Under the pieces are notes generated by a model. It worked only from the letters and a program-made list of their open reading frames with translations. It did no database searches and was not told where the DNA came from. Source: Sipunculus nudus (taxonomy: Eukaryota > Annelida > Sipuncula > Golfingiida > Sipunculidae). Taken from it: 64,000 nucleotides of DNA. The position numbers were made by a program, and so were the translations under genes. The DNA lies in assembly GCA_026874595.1 (NCBI GenBank), contig JAPPUL010000082.1, positions 868,001-932,000 of the forward strand, written 5' to 3'. This document shows positions 18,092 through 27,849 of the stretch, piece by piece; position 1 is the first letter of the stretch, and every line of letters starts with the position of its first letter.

Positions 18092-18952
18092 ATGATAATA
18101 AATCACAACATAAGTGCCATTTTTGCTTACAGACACTCTAAGATGAATAATATTTCACTGGATAAGAGTTCTGAGAAGTTATCATCAGGTCTTAGGATAA
18201 ACAAAGCAGGAGACGATGCATCAGGTCTTGCGGTATCTGAGAAGATGCGTTCACAAATAAGAGGCTTAAGACGAGCAGCTATGAACGCAGAAGATGGCAT
18301 ATCATTCATTCAAACGACAGAAGGATATCTTCAAACATCACAAGATGTAATACAAAGGATACGAGAGCTTGCAATACAAGCATCAAACGGAATATATTCA
18401 AGCGAAGATAGGCTACAAATCCAAGTAGAAGTATCCCAGTTGGTAGATGAGGTAGATAGGATAGCATCACACGCGCAGTTTAACGAACTGAACTTGTTAA
18501 CGGGTCGCTTTGCAGTGGGAACAGCAACTAACGTGGTTCCAGCTAGTATGTGGTTTCATATAGGAGCAAATATGGATCAGCGAGAGCAAGCGTATATAGG
18601 GACTATGACGGCAGGAGCGCTTGGTATGAGAGATATTGTAACAGGCGACATAATGAGTCTTAGTACCCCGTCCATGGCAAACAGAGCGATAGGCGATTTG
18701 GATGCGGCTTTGTTAAAAATATCTAAACAAAGGGCAGACCTTGGAGCTTATCAAACAAGGCTTGAGTTTGCAGTTGAGGGACTTTTAGCGGGGTATGAGA
18801 ATTTGCAAAGTGCAGAGGCTCGTATACGTGATACTGACATGGCAGAAGAGTCAATAAAGCTTGCTCGTGATCAAGTATTAGTCCAAGCGGCAACAGCAAT
18901 GCTTGCCCAGGCTAATGTTAAATCACGGTTAGTGTTACAGCTTTTGTCATAA
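18092..18952 (+). CDS. flaB: Periplasmic flagellar filament core flagellin FlaB
   Basis: Protein of 286 residues, the normal FlaB length. The N-terminal helical domain ([20 protein letters not shown], then [20 protein letters not shown] and [20 protein letters not shown]) and the C-terminal domain ([47 protein letters not shown]) are both intact. The short middle carries [14 protein letters not shown], specific to spirochetes, and there is no large variable D2/D3. FlaB forms the filament core between inner and outer membrane, driving cell-body undulation. It has no signal peptide, as expected for type III export. Followed after 60 bp by a small gene with its own strong ribosome site. Confidence 0.96.
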   Translation: MIINHNISAIFAYRHSKMNNISLDKSSEKLSSGLRINKAGDDASGLAVSEKMRSQIRGLRRAAMNAEDGISFIQTTEGYLQTSQDVIQRIRELAIQASNGIYSSEDRLQIQVEVSQLVDEVDRIASHAQFNELNLLTGRFAVGTATNVVPASMWFHIGANMDQREQAYIGTMTAGALGMRDIVTGDIMSLSTPSMANRAIGDLDAALLKISKQRADLGAYQTRLEFAVEGLLAGYENLQSAEARIRDTDMAEESIKLARDQVLVQAATAMLAQANVKSRLVLQLLS

Positions 18953-19012
18953 AGGGCATAGCTTTAACATTATAAGATTAAGCCTAAGGTAGTCTTAGAC
19001 CAGGAGGTTTAT

Positions 19013-19651
19013 ATGGAAATTTATAGTTTCGGAAGGGAAAGGCTTTATGTTGAAGGGTTAACGGATAAGAATGTAGGTAAAACATTATCTGATAAAGCTT
19101 CATCAAAACAGGAAGGCTACTACGCAGTAAAGAATGCACAGGAGAAGGTAAGTCAAGCATCATTGTACATATCGCGTATTCGTTCAAGAAATATGTTAAA
19201 CGATAGTACAAGTAATATAGCAAAACTCAATATGGCAGACACCTATCTTGAGAAGTTGCAAGTTATACTTGACAAGCTAAAAGAAGAAAGGCTACATGAC
19301 GTGCCAACAAAAGATACGGTCTCAGAGATTAACCTTTTGAAGACGGGAATAACGGAGATTTTAGATAAGTTTCCGATGCTAACAACTGTAAGAATACGTC
19401 TTGCAAATTGGGACATAAGAAGCTTTCTTGGAAGCGGTCGTGATGGAGATGAGGCAATATTGAAAGGTATGGAAGACGTTGCTTTTCTAAAGGAAGAGCT
19501 TAAGGCAGTGGCAGATGAGGAGCTTAAGGCGGTTGTAGGCAATGTAGATGATATAAAGCTTGCAGCAAAAGAGCTTTCTAATGAAAAGCCTGTTGAAGGA
19601 GGAGTGCATGGAAATCTTTCAACAAATAGAATAATAGAGCTTATAACTTAG
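19013..19651 (+). CDS. Small helical protein of unknown function, downstream of flaB
   Basis: Protein of 212 residues with a strong AGGAGG ribosome site 6 bp upstream. No signal peptide, no membrane segment. Residues ~40-100 are amphipathic helices (AQEKVSQASLYISRIRSRNM, MADTYLEKLQVILDKLKEER) of the kind seen in flagellin termini and axial proteins. The C-terminal third repeats EELKAVADEELKAV. I do not recognise the family. Location between flaB and a terminator-like hairpin suggests co-expression with flagellin: a filament-associated protein, chaperone or minor axial protein are possible. Confidence 0.65.
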   Translation: MEIYSFGRERLYVEGLTDKNVGKTLSDKASSKQEGYYAVKNAQEKVSQASLYISRIRSRNMLNDSTSNIAKLNMADTYLEKLQVILDKLKEERLHDVPTKDTVSEINLLKTGITEILDKFPMLTTVRIRLANWDIRSFLGSGRDGDEAILKGMEDVAFLKEELKAVADEELKAVVGNVDDIKLAAKELSNEKPVEGGVHGNLSTNRIIELIT

Positions 19652-19705
19652 TATAAAAAAATATTTATAGTAGAGAAAGTTTAAAATGTATTTGTTGAAA
19701 AAGAA

Positions 19706-19754
19706 TTATTAAGGCATGCAAAGCTTAAATTATAAAAAGCTCATGCCTTAATAA
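19706..19754 (+). terminator. Long perfect hairpin after the flaB unit
   Basis: TTATTAAGGCATG (19706-19718) is perfectly complementary to CATGCCTTAATAA (19742-19754). An inner AGCTT/AAGCT stem extends it after a short mismatch. It lies 55 bp after the small gene behind flaB. There is no strong T-tract directly behind, so it may be a transcript end-protecting stem as well as a terminator. Confidence 0.6.
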
Positions 19755-19834
19755 GATATTTTGTTTGCAGGGTAGGGATAGTGATGATTAAGGAAAAGCT
19801 AAGAAGGGACAAGCTGTGATATGAATAAGGACAA

Positions 19835-21004
19835 ATGAATAAGGACAAGCTACAAAAAAAAGACATTCCAAAACTTAACGTAAGACGGGCTCGTGGTGCA
19901 TATCTATATGATTTTAAAGGGCAAAAGTATATTGATTTTGGACTAAATAATGGTTCTTTAATCCTTGGTCATACAAACCCGAAGGTTACTCGTTATATAA
20001 AAAATCAAATAAACAAAGGATATGTAAAAACGCAAGTAGAGCATCTGCAAAGGCGGCTTGAGTCTTTAATCCTTGAGAGTTATAGTGGCTTTAAAGGGGT
20101 AGATTTCTCACATTCCTGGCTTGAATTTTGGCATAAACTATATAATCTGTGTTTAGGAAAAGGGGATAGAAAAGGGGATAGAAAAGGAGATAGAAAAGGA
20201 GATAGAAAAGGGGATAGAAAAGGAGATAGAAAAGGAGATAGAAAAGGGGATAGAAAGAAGATATTGTTCGTTGGGCGAAAATACGCTGAACTTATGAATA
20301 ATAGTTTTTTCTCGGATATGACTTTAGTTTTAGACTCCTGCTTAGCAGAAGAAGATATACTTTATGAGATAAAGAAGGGGTTAGTTAATAACTGTTTGGA
20401 GGCATTATGCCTTGAACCGTTAAGGTATGATTTTAGTGAATATAGCAAAGGCTTTTGGAAAGAACTTGAGCTATTATGTAAAAGGGAGGGTTTAAAGTTA
20501 ATCTTTGATGAAGAGGAGAGTGCTTTTCGTGTTTCCTACAGCTTTGCATTTCCTATTATTCCTGATTATGTTTTACTTGGCAACGTTATAGGAGGAGGCT
20601 TTCCGCTTAGAGGGATATGTTTTTTAAATGGAGCTTTAGAGGAATTATATGTTTCGGATGCATCTTTATCTTATGTTTTATATTACGTATCAGGGCTTGA
20701 GACATTAAAATATTTGCGACGAGAAAGACCCTATGAGGGCATGTCAAAGTTACTTAGTCTCTTAAAAGAGCAGCTAAAAGGCAGTGATATAATAATAAAC
20801 GATAGTGTAACGATGTTTCAAATAGTACCAAAAGATAGCATTATTTGTGATGAGCTTTTAAATATAAAGATATATAAAGATGTATACGAAGAGAAAATCC
20901 TTTTAAATGTAGGTTTTAATGCAAAACAATATTTATCAAGCCAACACAATGAACATGACATAAAACGCTTTTCAAAAGTACTAAAAAAGGTAGTAAAGTT
21001 CTAA
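19835..21004 (+). CDS. Degenerate class III aminotransferase-like protein with (GDRK)8 tract
   Basis: Protein of 389 residues. The fold is that of glutamate-1-semialdehyde aminomutase and other class III PLP aminotransferases: ARGAYLYDFKGQKYIDFGLN, LILGHTNPKV, LKLIFDEEESAFRVS (D225 for the pyridine nitrogen) and LLGNVIGGGFPLRG. However the Schiff-base Lys expected in 'GK.IGGG' is Asn250. The phosphate-binding 'SGTEA' segment reads SHSWLEF (92-98), and the catalytic-domain middle is shortened. Eight GDRK units fill residues 110-141. It should therefore not work as a normal aminotransferase. It may bind a sugar, nucleotide or protein, or be decaying; the frame is intact over its whole length, which argues against simple decay. 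Upstream lies the flaB unit. Confidence 0.75.
   Translation: MNKDKLQKKDIPKLNVRRARGAYLYDFKGQKYIDFGLNNGSLILGHTNPKVTRYIKNQINKGYVKTQVEHLQRRLESLILESYSGFKGVDFSHSWLEFWHKLYNLCLGKGDRKGDRKGDRKGDRKGDRKGDRKGDRKGDRKKILFVGRKYAELMNNSFFSDMTLVLDSCLAEEDILYEIKKGLVNNCLEALCLEPLRYDFSEYSKGFWKELELLCKREGLKLIFDEEESAFRVSYSFAFPIIPDYVLLGNVIGGGFPLRGICFLNGALEELYVSDASLSYVLYYVSGLETLKYLRRERPYEGMSKLLSLLKEQLKGSDIIINDSVTMFQIVPKDSIICDELLNIKIYKDVYEEKILLNVGFNAKQYLSSQHNEHDIKRFSKVLKKVVKF
20162..20257 (+). repeat. 12-bp coding tandem repeat, eight units
   Basis: The unit GGGGATAGAAAA (third base of the first codon varies G/A) is repeated eight times in frame, coding Gly-Asp-Arg-Lys each time. As the unit is a multiple of three, copy-number changes lengthen or shorten the loop without breaking the gene. 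Confidence 0.95.
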
Positions 21005-22269
21005 TAAATCAAACTAATAACCCGTTCCATATTAATTATGGTCTTAGTAGAACACATTAATTTCCGAGCCTTATCAGAATCAGAGTATCCTAAAAGGTCA
21101 AAATCTTTAAAAAGCTTGCTAAGAAAAGCAAGGAAATCTCGTTCTGATTTTGGCAAAGCTGAGATTTCTTGTTTAGATTGTTTATTTTTGATATTTGAGT
21201 ATTCAAATATGGAGGCAACTTTCTCCAAAGCAATAAAATAAGTGGTCTGCCCGTCAATAGGATTATTAACGGTAAATCTTGTAACGCCAACGGGAGGTCT
21301 TGGATTTGTTGTATCATCAAAAAGCTTTTGAATATGTCCTTTAGGCAGTGATTCATACTTGGAGTGAATAAAGCTAATATAATCATCTTTAGTAAAGAAG
21401 ACATTGTACTGAGATTGTTTTATAGAGCCTTTAAGAAGTCTTATAATATTAGCTTTAATCTCATCATCGCGAAGTTCACTAGGTGATTTAGGTTCCGCCT
21501 CCTTTTTAATAGGCGAATAATTAATAATATTTTGGTATTTGGGAGAATGTTTTAGGATATTGTGAACAATTTTAGATTTATAACAAACAAGGATATTCTC
21601 CTCTGAGAGCAATCGTTTACCTTCTAGGATGCTATTAATAAGTCTATGAATTAGTCTGTCTCTATTTCTGAATGCGATAGGGTCTAAGATGTTATCAGGT
21701 TTAAAGTTGTCAGAAGAACAAATAGGCAGGTTATCTAGATTAATTTGCCTATTAACACTTGGCCTATAATATATATCAGCAAGTTGCCCGACTGTATAGT
21801 GGGTGTAGGCATCAATATAGAAAGAGGTAATGGTGTCATCGTCTAGCTTGAAATAGAACATATAATCTATAGATTCTTCTTTAAATTTCTCAAAGTGTAC
21901 ATTCATTCTAAATATGGTATTTGTCTTTATAGAGACTTCATTCATAGTAGGGGCATCATAAATTATGTTACCAAACAAAGCTCGTAAGGCGATTTTAGTA
22001 TCAGTCAATAGAAAAGTGGGGATTAAAGTTTTTCTAATAATCTTGGTATTGGTAAGGAAAGATATAAGTTGACTTCTTGATCCAAGCTTACCTGAGGCAT
22101 TTTTTTCTAAACGAGTTAAAAGCAGTCCCTCTAAGATAGCATAAGAATGTTGCTCAACGAACTCAGTAAATCGTTTTGTAAGCTCAGTTGTTACGCTATT
22201 TGTATTATACATTTCCTGTAGGTACTTCTTAAAAGTGTCATAATAGAATAAAGAGTTATTGTCACTCAA
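21001..22269 (-). CDS. Unknown protein, 422 residues
   Basis: I do not recognise this protein. It has no signal peptide or clear membrane segment and looks cytoplasmic. The C-terminal ~70 residues (LPKSERDFLAFLSKLFKDFD to MERVISLIY) are helical; the middle has a mixed alpha/beta composition with a charged linker near residue 260 (KKEAEPKSPSELRDDE). Its stop overlaps the stop of the degenerate aminotransferase gene by 4 bp, convergently. The product is Asn/Ile/Thr-rich, as other minus-strand genes in this half of the window. Confidence 0.55.
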   Translation of the reverse strand: MSDNNSLFYYDTFKKYLQEMYNTNSVTTELTKRFTEFVEQHSYAILEGLLLTRLEKNASGKLGSRSQLISFLTNTKIIRKTLIPTFLLTDTKIALRALFGNIIYDAPTMNEVSIKTNTIFRMNVHFEKFKEESIDYMFYFKLDDDTITSFYIDAYTHYTVGQLADIYYRPSVNRQINLDNLPICSSDNFKPDNILDPIAFRNRDRLIHRLINSILEGKRLLSEENILVCYKSKIVHNILKHSPKYQNIINYSPIKKEAEPKSPSELRDDEIKANIIRLLKGSIKQSQYNVFFTKDDYISFIHSKYESLPKGHIQKLFDDTTNPRPPVGVTRFTVNNPIDGQTTYFIALEKVASIFEYSNIKNKQSKQEISALPKSERDFLAFLSKLFKDFDLLGYSDSDKARKLMCSTKTIINMERVISLIY

Positions 22270-23896
<1,627 letters not shown>

Positions 23897-24008
23897 GAAA
23901 AGTCCTACAAAATATTTATATAACTAAAATGATCATAATGTATTATCTTGTAATAAGTTAAGTGAGGAGGGATGGTTTAATCTAAAGACAATAAAAGGAT
24001 GATATGAT

Positions 24009-25457
24009 ATGAAAACTACACTTATAATGCTTATGATAATGCTGGTGTTTAGTGGATGTACAGCTGGTGGCATGGGTTTTTCAGATTTGGTAGGAAAAGT
24101 AGCAGATATAGTATGGGGGATACCATCTATAATAATCTTGGTGGGAACGGGAATATATCTAACATTTCGTATGGGTTTTGTACAGATAAGGGGATTTAGA
24201 CATTCCTTTAGTTTGGTATTTGGGAAGGCGGGAAAAGCAGATAATGTAGGTAAAGATGTAAAAGGCGAGGTAAGTTATTTTCAGGCACTAACCGGTGCCT
24301 TATCGGCAACAGTAGGAACAGGGAACATAGCAGGGGTTGCAACAGCAGTATCAATGGGTGGACCTGGAGCAGTGTTTTGGATGTGGGTTACAGCATTATT
24401 TGGGATGGCAACAAAGTTCACCTCGTGTACGTTAGGAGTGAAATATCGTGATGTTAAAGAAAACGGAGAAGTATCGGGTGGGCCAATGTATACGCTTAAA
24501 AAAGGGCTTAATATGCCTTTTATGGGAATACTGTTTGCACTCTTCACGTTGATAGCGTCATTTGGGATAGGAAATATGGTGCAGGCCAATTCGGTTGTAA
24601 GTGGATTAAGTATGGCCTTGCCGCTTGTGGGGCAGATGTCTTATAAGGTGGTGGTGGGAGTAATACTTGCGTTATTAGTAGGATTGGTTATATTGGGAGG
24701 AGTTAAGCGGATAGCAAAGGTAGCGTCTTACCTTGTGCCTATAATGTCTTTGGTCTACTGTTTTTTTGCATTACTAATAATCGCCTTTAATTTGGATAAA
24801 GTACCATCAGCAATATATACAATATTAGATTACGCATTAAACCCCTATGCATTTGGCTGGGGTATGGTAGGTGAGGCGGTACGATATGGGGTTGCACGAG
24901 GAGTGTTTTCAAATGAGGCAGGACTTGGCTCATCACCTATGATACATGCAGCATCCAAGACGGATGAGCCTGTAAAAGAAGGGCTTGTTGCGATGCTTGA
25001 GCCTTTTATTGACACGCTAATAATATGCAGCATGACGGCACTAGTAATAGTAATAACAGGAGTTTATGGAGCAAATAAGCCGGCAGGACTTTTGAGTGCA
25101 GATTTAACAGCCTATGCGTTTGGAGAGGGGCTTTCTGGAGTATTCGGTATTGGTTTTCGTACTCTTGGGACCTGGGTTGTAGGATTTGGATTAATAACCT
25201 TTGCCTATTCCACGGTAATCGCATGGTCGTATTACGGGGATAGGAGTGCAGAATTCTTATTTGGCAAGAAGGCAATACTTCCTTATCGTGTAATATATAC
25301 TATATTAATAGTTGTTGGGGCAACTATTCCTGTAAAGCTGGTATGGCAGATGGCAGATATTACTAATATGCTTATGGCACTTCCTAATATCATTAGTTTA
25401 CTACTTCTTAGTAAGGTGGTTAAAAAAGACAAGGACACTTATTTTCATAAATCTTGA
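24009..25457 (+). CDS. Sodium:alanine/glycine symporter, AGCS family
   Basis: Protein of 482 residues with about 10-11 membrane helices. AGCS marks: FRMGFVQIRGFRHSF, YFQALTGALSATVGTGNIAG, GGPGAVFWMWVTALFGMATKF, EVSGGPMYTLKKGL and FSNEAGLGSSPMIHAASKTD, which line the substrate and Na+ site. It should import alanine, glycine or a related small amino acid. The N-terminus is odd: a short Met-rich hydrophobic run ending SGCTAGG looks like a lipoprotein signal ahead of the usual first helix. Convergent with larC, 38 bp apart. Confidence 0.94.
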   Translation: MKTTLIMLMIMLVFSGCTAGGMGFSDLVGKVADIVWGIPSIIILVGTGIYLTFRMGFVQIRGFRHSFSLVFGKAGKADNVGKDVKGEVSYFQALTGALSATVGTGNIAGVATAVSMGGPGAVFWMWVTALFGMATKFTSCTLGVKYRDVKENGEVSGGPMYTLKKGLNMPFMGILFALFTLIASFGIGNMVQANSVVSGLSMALPLVGQMSYKVVVGVILALLVGLVILGGVKRIAKVASYLVPIMSLVYCFFALLIIAFNLDKVPSAIYTILDYALNPYAFGWGMVGEAVRYGVARGVFSNEAGLGSSPMIHAASKTDEPVKEGLVAMLEPFIDTLIICSMTALVIVITGVYGANKPAGLLSADLTAYAFGEGLSGVFGIGFRTLGTWVVGFGLITFAYSTVIAWSYYGDRSAEFLFGKKAILPYRVIYTILIVVGATIPVKLVWQMADITNMLMALPNIISLLLLSKVVKKDKDTYFHKS

Positions 25458-25495
25458 TTTCATAAATCTTTATATATAAATCTTGATATATAAAG

Positions 25496-26689
25496 TTATG
25501 TATTTTGGTTTTTGGTTTTGTATGCCATAAGTGCTTTAGTGTGTAGGTCCTTAATAGGGATGTTGTGCTTTATAGCAAGCTTTTTTAGACTTTCAAACTC
25601 AGGCTTTACCTGTATAGCTTTGCCGTGAAGAAAACTTTCTTTAATCTCAACCTCCCCAATATCAGGAATAGTAGTTTTAATAACTTTCCGTGTAAGCTCC
25701 TCTCTTTCAACTCGTGTTTTCCTAACTCCTATTGCAGTTGTCTCTTTGAATATTAATTCTATAACGTTTTTACAAATAGGCTCGATGCAAAGTACAGAAA
25801 GAATTAAACCACATCGCCCCTTTTTCATTATAGTAGGAGTAGAATAAACATCATTAGCCCCCAACTCAAACAGCTTATCTTTTATATATGGCATTAACTC
25901 AGGGTTTATGTCATCTAAATTAGTTTCAACCAAAAGCATATTAGATTTTTTATTAACAGTGTCAATTTCACCAAGAAGAGTTCTTAGCATATTAGGACGT
26001 TTTCTTTTAGCACTCCCCATCCCATAGCCTATGAATTTAATGTGCATAGGAGGAATGGTTGTTATTGGTTTTGCGTAATACTTTATTATGGCAGCACCTG
26101 TTGGGGTTACGTATTCCCCCTCCTCCTCCACTCCGTAAACAGGATAATCTTTTAATATCTCACTAGCGGCAGGCGCCGGAAGTGGCATTAGACCATGTGC
26201 ACATTTTACAAAACCTCTTCCGATAGGCAAAGGCGAGCAGTATATTTTGTCTACTTTTATACGATTTAATATTATGCCAATACCTACAATGTCAATTATT
26301 GAATCTAAGGCTCCAACCTCATGAAAATGTATATCATAAATACTTTTCCCATGCATTTTACCTTCTGCTTTTGCAAGTATCGTAAATACATTAAATGCAT
26401 CATCTATTATTGCTTTATCTAGTTTTGAGCTTTTTAAGATGTTTTCTATGTCTTTTAAATTGCGATGCTTAGCTTGTTTTTTTTGTTCTTCAAGCTTAAA
26501 TGTCAAACCCTCTATGGAACTTACCTTAGCCTTTCTAAAGATTAGTTTATATTGACTTTTGTCTAAGGCAAGTTTATTAATCTCTTTTGAAAACCACTCC
26601 TCACCGAGTTCTAACATATTAAAAAGAGCAGATAATATCATATCTCCGCTTAAGCCTGAAAAGGCATCAAAATATAAAATCTTTTGCAT
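25496..26689 (-). CDS. larC: Nickel-pincer cofactor nickel insertase LarC
   Basis: Protein of 397 residues. MQKILYFDAFSGLSGDMILS at the start, HFHEVGALDSIIDIVG, GRGFVKCAHGLMPLPAPAA, EYVTPTGAAIIKY and LLVETNLDDINPELMPY, then TAIGVRKTRVERE are the signature blocks of the LarC (DUF111) family. LarC is a CTP-dependent cyclometallase that inserts nickel into the pyridinium bis-thiocarboxylate mononucleotide to finish the cofactor of lactate racemase-type enzymes. In Lactiplantibacillus the gene is split by a frameshift; here it is one chain. Its first ~41 codons are repeated twice more upstream (separate entry). larB lies directly upstream. Confidence 0.93.
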   Translation of the reverse strand: MQKILYFDAFSGLSGDMILSALFNMLELGEEWFSKEINKLALDKSQYKLIFRKAKVSSIEGLTFKLEEQKKQAKHRNLKDIENILKSSKLDKAIIDDAFNVFTILAKAEGKMHGKSIYDIHFHEVGALDSIIDIVGIGIILNRIKVDKIYCSPLPIGRGFVKCAHGLMPLPAPAASEILKDYPVYGVEEEGEYVTPTGAAIIKYYAKPITTIPPMHIKFIGYGMGSAKRKRPNMLRTLLGEIDTVNKKSNMLLVETNLDDINPELMPYIKDKLFELGANDVYSTPTIMKKGRCGLILSVLCIEPICKNVIELIFKETTAIGVRKTRVEREELTRKVIKTTIPDIGEVEIKESFLHGKAIQVKPEFESLKKLAIKHNIPIKDLHTKALMAYKTKNQNT

Positions 26690-26712
26690 AACTTATTTCT
26701 GGGTATTATAGC

Positions 26713-26841
26713 CTAAAAGGCAAGTTTATTAATCTCTTTTGAAAACCACTCCTCACCGAGTTCTAACATATTAAAAAGAGCAGATAATATCATATCTCCG
26801 CTTAAGCCTGAAAAGGCATCAAAATATAAAATCTTTTGCAT
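26713..26841 (-). pseudogene. Truncated larC start, repeat copy 2 (42 codons)
   Basis: Starts with the same ATG context as larC (26841), encodes the identical first 41 residues, then one new residue and a TAG at the repeat junction. It retains the start region only and cannot be a LarC enzyme. It could be translated as a short leader peptide. Confidence 0.85.
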
Positions 26842-26864
26842 AACTTATTTCTGGGTATTATAGC

Positions 26865-26993
26865 CTAAAAGGCAAGTTTATTAATCTCTTTTGAAAACCA
26901 CTCCTCATCAAGTTCTAACATATTAAAAAGAGCAGATAATATCATATCTCCGCTTAAGCCTGAAAAGGCGTCAAAATATAAAATCTTATGCAT
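26865..26993 (-). pseudogene. Truncated larC start, repeat copy 3 (42 codons)
   Basis: Same as copy 2 but older: residue 2 is His instead of Gln and residue 29 Asp instead of Gly. It ends at the same junction stop. It lies immediately after the larB stop. Confidence 0.85.
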
Positions 26994-27019
26994 AACTTAT
27001 TTCTAGGTATTATAGTCTA

Positions 27020-27796
27020 TTAGTTAAGATTGTTTTTTGAGCACTGTTGATTTATTATGGATGCAGCATATGCCGCACCAAAACCATTATCAATATTTAC
27101 TGTAAGCACATTCGGACTGCAACTATTTAACATTGCAAGTAAAGCAGATAAGCCTTGAAACGATGCTCCATAGCCTACACTACTTGGCACACCAATAACC
27201 GGCTTACTTACAAGTCCGCCCACAACGCTTGCCAGCGCCCCATCCATACCAGCTACAACGATTATTACATTAGCCTCATCAAGCATCTTCTTATGGTCAA
27301 AGAGCCTATGTATCCCAGCAACTCCAACGTCGATAAGATTATGTGTTTTGTTACCAAGCACATACGAGGTAACATAAGCCTCCTCAACAATCCCCATATC
27401 CGATGTCCCAGCCGATATTATTAGTATATTCCCAACTTGTTTATTCGTACTATTTTGTTCATCTAATAAATAAGCTACTTGTCCTCGGCTTTTGTATTCA
27501 AATCTTTTATCTAAATTCTTTATCTTCTTTGAAAGCCCTTCACGAACTCGAGTTGCAAGGATTTTAGATTTCTTGTTTTTGATAAGAGCTTTTAGGATAT
27601 TTATTACCTCATCCTCGCTTTTATCCTTACAATATATAACTTCCGGAAACCCTTGCCTTAACTCTCGATGATAGTCTAGTTTTGCATACTCTATGTCTTT
27701 ATAAGGAAAGCCAACGAGTTCATCAAGGGCATCATCTACAGCTACCTTCCCGCCTCGTACTTGTTCTAACAAGGCCTTTAATTTTTTTTTGGTCAT
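27020..27796 (-). CDS. larB: Nickel-pincer cofactor biosynthesis protein LarB
   Basis: Protein of 258 residues, normal length. The N-terminal half contains DYHRELRQGFPEVIYCKDKS, found in the LarB family (DxxRxxRxGfPEvi.g). The C-terminal half is AIR-carboxylase (PurE)-like: ISAGTSDMGIVEEAYVTSYV, DVGVAGIHRLF, VAGMDGALASVVGGLVSKPV and PSSVGYGASFQGLSALLAML. LarB carboxylates and hydrolyses nicotinic acid adenine dinucleotide, the first step of the nickel-pincer cofactor. LarE (sulfur donor) and LarA (racemase) are not in the window. Upstream, 53 bp away, is the iron-ADH-like gene; downstream is the larC repeat array. Confidence 0.92.
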   Translation of the reverse strand: MTKKKLKALLEQVRGGKVAVDDALDELVGFPYKDIEYAKLDYHRELRQGFPEVIYCKDKSEDEVINILKALIKNKKSKILATRVREGLSKKIKNLDKRFEYKSRGQVAYLLDEQNSTNKQVGNILIISAGTSDMGIVEEAYVTSYVLGNKTHNLIDVGVAGIHRLFDHKKMLDEANVIIVVAGMDGALASVVGGLVSKPVIGVPSSVGYGASFQGLSALLAMLNSCSPNVLTVNIDNGFGAAYAASIINQQCSKNNLN

Positions 27797-27849
27797 CTTA
27801 ATATTATTATAACTTGTCCAATTAGGTTTTAAAAAAAAATAAGCAAAAG

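Larger units (their letters stand above)
26565..27015 (-). repeat. 152-bp tandem repeat made from the 5' end of larC, three copies
   Basis: The period is 152 bp: copy 1 (26565-26716) is the real larC start, copy 2 is 26717-26868, copy 3 is 26869 to about 27015. Copies 1 and 2 appear identical; copy 3 has about five substitutions. Each unit carries, in minus-strand order, a TATAAT box, 15 nt, the ATG and the first 41 codons of larC. Confidence 0.95.

Noticed and set aside
26565-27015. Insertion sequence near larC
   Set aside because: The unit is wholly derived from the larC 5' end; no transposase or terminal inverted repeats.
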